Below are positions 6,096 through 10,397 of a stretch of DNA of 10,397 nt, one piece after another. The first letter of the stretch is position 1. Every line of letters begins with the position of its first letter. The stretch is from assembly GCA_016870235.1 (NCBI GenBank), contig VGCB01000040.1, forward strand, positions 1 through 10,397, read 5' to 3'. The notes under the pieces are model-generated. The model ran no database searches and was not told the origin of the DNA. It saw only the letters and a list, made by a program, of their open reading frames with translations. The position numbers and the translations under genes were made by a program. This DNA is from Actinomycetota bacterium (GTDB taxonomy: Bacteria; Actinomycetota; Thermoleophilia; Gaiellales; Gaiellaceae).

Positions 6096-8107
6096 TGGGC
6101 TACCGGGTCGCACTCGACATCGGCGGCACGTTCACCGACCTCGTCGTCGTCGAGGGTGGGGAGCGGACGTATCCGGGGAAGGTCCCCTCGACGCCGTCCA
6201 GCCGCGCCGAGGGCGTCGTCGCCGGCCTCGAGGCGTTCGTGCCCAGGCTCTCCGAGATCGACTTTCTCGTCCACGGCACGACCGTCGGCCTCAACGCCTT
6301 CCTCGAGCGCAAGGGCACGCGCGTCCTCCTGCTGACGACCGAGGGACTTCGGGATGCGTACACGATCGCCCGGCACGATCGCAAGGAGCTCTATGCGCTG
6401 CAGTACCGCAAGCCCGAGCGCCTCGTGCCGCGCCGCGACGTGCTCGAGGTGCGCGAGCGGCTGCGCTTCGACGGCACCGTCGAGATCCCGCTCGACGTCG
6501 GCAGCCTCGAGCCGGCGATCCGGCGGATCGAGAGCGAAGGGATCAACGCGGTCGCGGTGTGTCTCGTGCACGCCTACACGAATCCGGTCCACGAGCTCGC
6601 CGTGCGCGAGGCCCTGTACCAAGCCTTTCCCGGGCTCTCGGTGACGCTGTCGCACGAGATCGCGCGGGAGTGGCGCGAGTACGAGCGCGCGTCCTCGGCC
6701 GTCCTCAACGCCTACATCGCGCCACGCGTCGAGGGCTACCTCGAGATGCTCGAGGCCGAGCTGGACGCGCGGCGCGTGCGTTCGACCCTCTACGTGATGC
6801 AGTCGAACGGCGGCATCACCACCGCCCGCCGCGCCCGCCGCGCCCCGATCCAGACGCTCCTCTCCGGCCCGGTGGGAGGGACGATCGGAGGCGCCGCCCT
6901 CTCGCGCGCGTCTGGCCGTCCGAACCTCCTCTGCGTCGACATGGGCGGGACGTCGTTCGACCTCAGCCTCATCGTCGACGGCGCCCCCGGCGTCTCGAGC
7001 GAGACCGAGCTCGAGGGCCTTCCCGTCCTCCTCTCGCTTGTCGACATCCACACGATCGGCGCCGGCGGTGGCTCGCTCGCCTGGCTCGAGGCCGGCGGCC
7101 TCCGCGTCGGGCCGAAGTCGGCGGGCGCGGAGCCAGGACCTGCCTGCTACGGCCGAGGAGGGACGGAGCCGACCGTGACAGACGCGAACCTGCACCTCGG
7201 CCGGCTCGACCCGTCGAGCTTCCTCGGCGGGCGTGTGCGGCTCGACGCCGACGCGTCGGAGGCGGCCCTGCGATCGCTCGGCTCGCGGCTCTCACTCACC
7301 GAGACGGCGCTCGCCGAGGGAGTGCTCCAGATCGTGAACGCGAAGATGGCCGACGCGATGCGCACGATCACGGTCAAGCAGGGCATCGACCCCCGGGACT
7401 TCACGCTCGTCGCCTTCGGCGGCGCCGGTCCGATGCACGCGGCGTGGCTCGCGGCGGAGCTCGAGATCGCCGAGACGATCGTGCCCTGGAGCCCGGGCAC
7501 CTTCTCGGCCTGGGGCATGCTCCAGACCGACATGCGCCACGACGTCGTGCGGAGCTTCTTCCACCCGCTGGCCGAGGTCGACGCCGGCGAGCTCGGCGTC
7601 GTGCTCGGGGAGCTCGAGGCAGAGGGAAGCGCGCTCCTCGCCGAGGAAGGCATCCCCGACGGCGATCGCTACGCGACGCGGTCGGCGGACATGCGATACG
7701 TCGGCCAGGAGTACACGGTGCCGGTTGCCGTGCCCGCGCGGCTCGATCTCGCCAATCTCGACGCCGCGTTCCACGACGCCCATGCGACCCGCTACGGCCA
7801 CGCCACCCCGGGCGCGCCCGTCGAGCTCGTCAACCTCCGGCTGGCCGCGATGGGACGCGTCGGCGCCGGTCCGACGCCGTTCACGTCGCCCGGCGACGAC
7901 GCGGGCGCGCTCGTCGGGCGTCGAGCGGTCGTCTTCGCGGGCGACGAGCACGAGACGCCGATCTTCCGGCGTGAGCACCTGCCCACCGGTTGGAGTCACG
8001 AGGGAGCCGCGATCCTCGTCGAGCTCTCCGCGACGACGGTCGTGCCGCCCGACTTCGTCACCCGCGTCGACGAGTGGGGCAACCTCGTCGTCGGGAGGTC
8101 CGGATGA
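6095..8107 (+). CDS. hyuA: Hydantoinase/oxoprolinase family protein, subunit A (ATP-dependent lactam/hydantoin hydrolase)
   Basis: This 670-residue protein has the usual length for a separate HyuA subunit. The N-terminal domain begins with DIGGTFTD (residues 8-15), the actin-fold phosphate loop, followed by HGTTVGLNAFLERKG (60-74). The central domain has LLSGPVGG (255-262), the second phosphate loop VDMGGTSFDLSLI (281-293), TIGAGGGSLAW (320-330), KSAGAEPGPACYGRGG (341-356) and FGGAGPMHA (441-449). With HyuB it should open a cyclic amide (5-oxoproline, hydantoin, N-methylhydantoin or a lactam) at the expense of ATP, this subunit making the phosphorylated intermediate. The ATG at 6095 shares one base with the remnant's TGA; GGGAG lies 12 bases upstream. 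The sequence before it in the same frame is a shadow. The acetone carboxylase alternative is unlikely because no gamma subunit is visible. Confidence 0.93.
   Translation: MGYRVALDIGGTFTDLVVVEGGERTYPGKVPSTPSSRAEGVVAGLEAFVPRLSEIDFLVHGTTVGLNAFLERKGTRVLLLTTEGLRDAYTIARHDRKELYALQYRKPERLVPRRDVLEVRERLRFDGTVEIPLDVGSLEPAIRRIESEGINAVAVCLVHAYTNPVHELAVREALYQAFPGLSVTLSHEIAREWREYERASSAVLNAYIAPRVEGYLEMLEAELDARRVRSTLYVMQSNGGITTARRARRAPIQTLLSGPVGGTIGGAALSRASGRPNLLCVDMGGTSFDLSLIVDGAPGVSSETELEGLPVLLSLVDIHTIGAGGGSLAWLEAGGLRVGPKSAGAEPGPACYGRGGTEPTVTDANLHLGRLDPSSFLGGRVRLDADASEAALRSLGSRLSLTETALAEGVLQIVNAKMADAMRTITVKQGIDPRDFTLVAFGGAGPMHAAWLAAELEIAETIVPWSPGTFSAWGMLQTDMRHDVVRSFFHPLAEVDAGELGVVLGELEAEGSALLAEEGIPDGDRYATRSADMRYVGQEYTVPVAVPARLDLANLDAAFHDAHATRYGHATPGAPVELVNLRLAAMGRVGAGPTPFTSPGDDAGALVGRRAVVFAGDEHETPIFRREHLPTGWSHEGAAILVELSATTVVPPDFVTRVDEWGNLVVGRSG
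8093..8098 (+). promoter_or_regulatory. Ribosome-binding site that fixes the HyuB start
   Basis: GGGAGG ends 5 bases before the ATG at 8104, inside the last codons of the A subunit. The reading frame is open further upstream (to about 7990), but only this ATG has a strong site, overlaps the preceding stop as ATGA, and gives the family N-terminus (DPITTEIIRNAL). Confidence 0.7.
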
Positions 8108-9804
8108 TCGCCGACCCGATCACGACCGAGATCATCCGCAACGCCTTGGTCTCGTGTGCTCAGGACATGAACGCGACGCTGATCCGCTCCTCCTACACGC
8201 CGATCATCTACGAGGGGAAGGACTGCGCGGTCGCGATCCTCGACGGCGAGGGCGGGGTGCTCGGCCAGTCGCTCGGGGTGCCGCTCTTCCTCGGCAACCT
8301 CGAAGTGTGCGTGAAGCTTACGGTCGAGACACTCGGGTGGGAGGCGTTCCGCGACGGGGACGTCTTCTTCGTCAACGACTCGTACATGACGGGCACGCAC
8401 CTGAACGACGCGACGATCTTCGCGCCGATCTTCTGGCGCGAGCAGCTGGTCGGGTTCTCGGCGACGCGCGCGCACTGGCTCGACGTCGGCGGCAAGGATC
8501 CGGGCGGGTCGATGGACTCGCGCGAGATCTACCAGGAGGGCCTGCGGCTGGGGCCTATCCGCCTCTACGACCGGGGCCAGCCGCGCGAGGACGTGATCGA
8601 CATCCTCCGGCGCAACGGCCGCTTCGGCACCTCTGCGATGGGGGACATGAATGCGCAGATCGCCGCCTGCCGCACCGGCGAGGCGCGGTTACGAGCGATC
8701 CTCGATCGCTTCGGGCTCGAGACTTACGAGGCGGCGCGCGCCGCGATCTACCGGCAGTCCGAGGCGCTCGAGCGCGACGCCGTCGCCGCGATCCCCGACG
8801 GCAGCTACGTCGCCGAGGGGTCGCTCGACGACGACGGCCTCGGTCATGGGCCGCTGCCGGTACACGTACGCGTCGACGTCACGGGCGACCGGATCGCGAT
8901 CGACCTCGCGGGCTCGGCCCCGATGACCGAGGGCCCGATCAACGGCGGGCTGGCCCAGGCGATCTCCGCCGTCCGCGTCGCGTTCAAGCTCCTCGTCCAT
9001 CCCGAGCGGCCAGTCGACGGCGGCACCTTTCGCACGCTCACCGTCGCGGTGCCGCCGCGGACGATCTTCTCGGCGGAGGAGCCGGCAGCCTGCCAGTGGT
9101 ACTTCACGCCGTGCGGGCTTCTCATCGACCTGATCGTGGAGGCGCTCGCGCCCGTCCTGCCTGCGGCGGCTGCGGCGGCACACTACGGCGACTCGATGGT
9201 CGTCTACCTCGAGGGCACCGATCCGCGCCGCCACGGAGCGCGGTTCCTGATGAACGCTCCGCATCCGGGCGGCTGGGGCGGGTTCGAGGGCGGCGACGGC
9301 GCCGACGGGCTGATCAACAACGTCAACGGCGCCTTCAAGGACTACCCGGTCGAGGTGGCCGAGACGAAGTGGCCGATCGTCGTCCGCCGCTACGGCCTGC
9401 GCCCCGACACGGGCGGGCCGGGCCGTTTCCGCGGCGGCTGCGGCGTTCATCGCGAGTTCGAGCTCGCGGGGCCGACGCGTCTCTCGCTCTGGTTCGAGCG
9501 ATCCGTGACGCCTGCCTGGGGGCTCTTCGGCGGTGCGGATGGAGCGAAGCCCGACGTCGTCATCGACGAGGGGCGACCCGGCGAGCGCCACCTGCTCAAA
9601 GCGAACGCGCTGCCGCTGCCGCCAGGTTCGACGTTCCGGCTCGAGACAGGGGGCGGAGGAGGGTTCGGCGACCCGCGCGAGCGCGAGCCCGAACGGGTGC
9701 GAGCCGACGTGCTCGACGGGTACGTGTCGATCGCCGGGGCCGAGCGCGACTACGGTGTCGTGCTCGACCCGGAGACGTTCGAGGTGAAGGAGCTCAGGCG
9801 ATGA
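8104..9804 (+). CDS. hyuB: Hydantoinase/oxoprolinase family protein, subunit B
   Basis: This 566-residue partner of the preceding subunit has the normal length for HyuB. It begins with the family signature DPITTEIIRNALVSCAQDMN (4-23), then RSSYTPIIYEGKDCAVAILD (28-47), VNDSYMTGTHLNDATIF (90-106), and ATRAHWLDVGG (120-130), whose His and Asp residues are candidate metal ligands. The C-terminal half has the glycine-rich HPGGWGGFEGGDGADG, then RFRGGCGVHREFEL, and closes with the conserved GGGGGFGDPREREPERV. It is expected to form the hydrolytic site that completes cyclic amide opening after activation by subunit A. Known two-subunit relatives include N-methylhydantoinase, caprolactamase and bacterial oxoprolinases. 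It overlaps HyuA by ATGA, and the M24 gene overlaps its stop the same way, so expression is likely stoichiometric. A short alanine run near 9163-9180 looks like ordinary GC-rich drift. Confidence 0.94.
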   Translation: MIADPITTEIIRNALVSCAQDMNATLIRSSYTPIIYEGKDCAVAILDGEGGVLGQSLGVPLFLGNLEVCVKLTVETLGWEAFRDGDVFFVNDSYMTGTHLNDATIFAPIFWREQLVGFSATRAHWLDVGGKDPGGSMDSREIYQEGLRLGPIRLYDRGQPREDVIDILRRNGRFGTSAMGDMNAQIAACRTGEARLRAILDRFGLETYEAARAAIYRQSEALERDAVAAIPDGSYVAEGSLDDDGLGHGPLPVHVRVDVTGDRIAIDLAGSAPMTEGPINGGLAQAISAVRVAFKLLVHPERPVDGGTFRTLTVAVPPRTIFSAEEPAACQWYFTPCGLLIDLIVEALAPVLPAAAAAAHYGDSMVVYLEGTDPRRHGARFLMNAPHPGGWGGFEGGDGADGLINNVNGAFKDYPVEVAETKWPIVVRRYGLRPDTGGPGRFRGGCGVHREFELAGPTRLSLWFERSVTPAWGLFGGADGAKPDVVIDEGRPGERHLLKANALPLPPGSTFRLETGGGGGFGDPREREPERVRADVLDGYVSIAGAERDYGVVLDPETFEVKELRR

Positions 9805-10397
9805 CCCAGCTGGCAGCACGTCTCGATGCGGTTCAGGCTCATCTCCAGGCGGCGGGAGTCGACGGCTGGCTCCTCTTCGACTTCCGCGGCTCGAGTCCGT
9901 TCGCCGCACGCATCGCCGGCGTTCCCGCGGACACGATCCTCACGCGTCGGTGGTGGGTGACGGTGCCCGCCGAGGGCAACCCCTTCGTCACGGTCAGCGC
10001 GATCGAGAGCGGCTCGTTCCCCGACCTCGGGATGACACGTCGCACGTACTCGACGCGGGACGAGCTCGTGTCTGCGCTCGGCGCGTCCGTCGCCGGCTGG
10101 CGCCGCGTGGCGATGGAGTACTCGCCGAACGGGAACGTCCCCTACGTGTCGACGGTCGACGCCGGCACGATCGACCTCGTCCGCTCGCTCGGCGTCGAGG
10201 TCGTCAGCTCGGCCGACGTGCTCCAGCTGCTTCTCACCTGGAGCGACGGGCAGATCGCCGGCCATCGCGACGCTGCGCAGGCGCTGACGGAGACGAAGGA
10301 CGCCGCGCTCCGGCTGTTGCGGGAACGCGTCGCCGCCGGCGCGCGGCTCGACGAGCACGAGCTCCAGACCGCGATGGTCGGCGAGCTCGAGCGACGC
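9801..10397 (+). CDS. M24 metallopeptidase family protein (Xaa-Pro peptidase/creatinase-like), N-terminal part
   Basis: The first 199 codons are visible; the gene runs off the right edge. Residues about 5-150 look like the creatinase/prolidase N-terminal domain: LDAVQAHLQAAGVDGWLLFDFRGSSP, then a strand ITILTRRWWVTVPAEG-like region, VAMEYSPNGNVPYVSTVDAG (about 103-122), and LGVEVVSSADVLQLLLTWSD. The following helix (GHRDAAQALTETKDAALRLLRERV) and DEHELQTAMVGEL are typical of the entry into the pita-bread catalytic domain. The metal ligands (Asp, Asp, His, Glu, Glu) would lie beyond the window, so whether it is an active peptidase or a metal-free creatinase-type hydrolase cannot be decided. The ATG overlaps the HyuB stop as ATGA and has AAGGAG 8 bases upstream. 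A role finishing the breakdown of a ring-opened product or a proline-containing dipeptide is inferred. Confidence 0.85.
   Translation, partial: MTQLAARLDAVQAHLQAAGVDGWLLFDFRGSSPFAARIAGVPADTILTRRWWVTVPAEGNPFVTVSAIESGSFPDLGMTRRTYSTRDELVSALGASVAGWRRVAMEYSPNGNVPYVSTVDAGTIDLVRSLGVEVVSSADVLQLLLTWSDGQIAGHRDAAQALTETKDAALRLLRERVAAGARLDEHELQTAMVGELERR

Noticed and set aside
9163..9180. Alanine-codon run in HyuB as a repeat element
   Set aside because: It is a short run of GCG/GCT/GCA codons within a normal-length protein and fits GC-rich codon drift.
6095..9804. Acetone carboxylase instead of hydantoinase/lactamase
   Set aside because: The subunits have hydantoinase-type lengths and motifs and no small gamma subunit gene is present in the window.
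1..10397. CRISPR arrays, insertion sequences, tRNA or rRNA genes, phage genes
   Set aside because: No regularly spaced repeats, transposase motifs, terminal inverted repeats or RNA-gene signatures were seen; coding genes fill the window almost completely.

Overview
The window is very GC-rich (roughly 70 percent by eye), with codons strongly biased to G or C in the third position, many GTG/TTG starts and very tight gene packing. This fits a high-GC actinobacterium; the CTC/GAG/TCG-rich coding style resembles Thermoleophilia-type soil lineages, but that placement is an impression, not a test. All genes supported here lie on the + strand, and there is almost no non-coding DNA.

Layout: (i) 2-130, the C-terminal tail of a gene that is probably the solute-binding protein of a sugar-type ABC transporter. 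(ii) 131-179, a 49-base spacer holding a strong GC hairpin. (iii) 180-845, a GntR/FCD-family repressor. (iv) 842-2119, a metal-dependent amidohydrolase. (v) 2116-4598, the double-ATPase subunit and the permease of an RbsA/RbsC-type importer. (vi) 4615-4914, a 99-residue ABM-fold protein. (vii) 4915-5886, an aldo/keto reductase. (viii) 5883-6095, a 70-codon remnant that reads as the two ends of a proline-racemase-family enzyme with the catalytic middle missing. (ix) 6095-9804, the two subunits of an ATP-dependent hydantoinase/oxoprolinase/lactamase. (x) 9801 to the window end, the start of an M24 (Xaa-Pro peptidase/creatinase-like) protein.

From 180 to the end almost every junction is a 1- or 4-base stop/start overlap or direct adjacency, so this is very probably one translationally coupled operon under its own GntR regulator. 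The logic is uptake followed by breakdown: an importer plus three different C-N bond hydrolases (amidohydrolase, HyuA/HyuB, M24), a reductase and a small ABM protein. The enzyme set points to a cyclic amide, imide, hydantoin, lactam or proline-like compound rather than a sugar, although the transporter belongs to the family usually labelled ribose/xylose. The substrate cannot be read from the sequence.

The most striking item is the internally deleted proline-racemase-family ORF: it is still in frame, and its ends are still stitched to both neighbours. The operon combination as a whole is the best candidate for an undescribed catabolic system.
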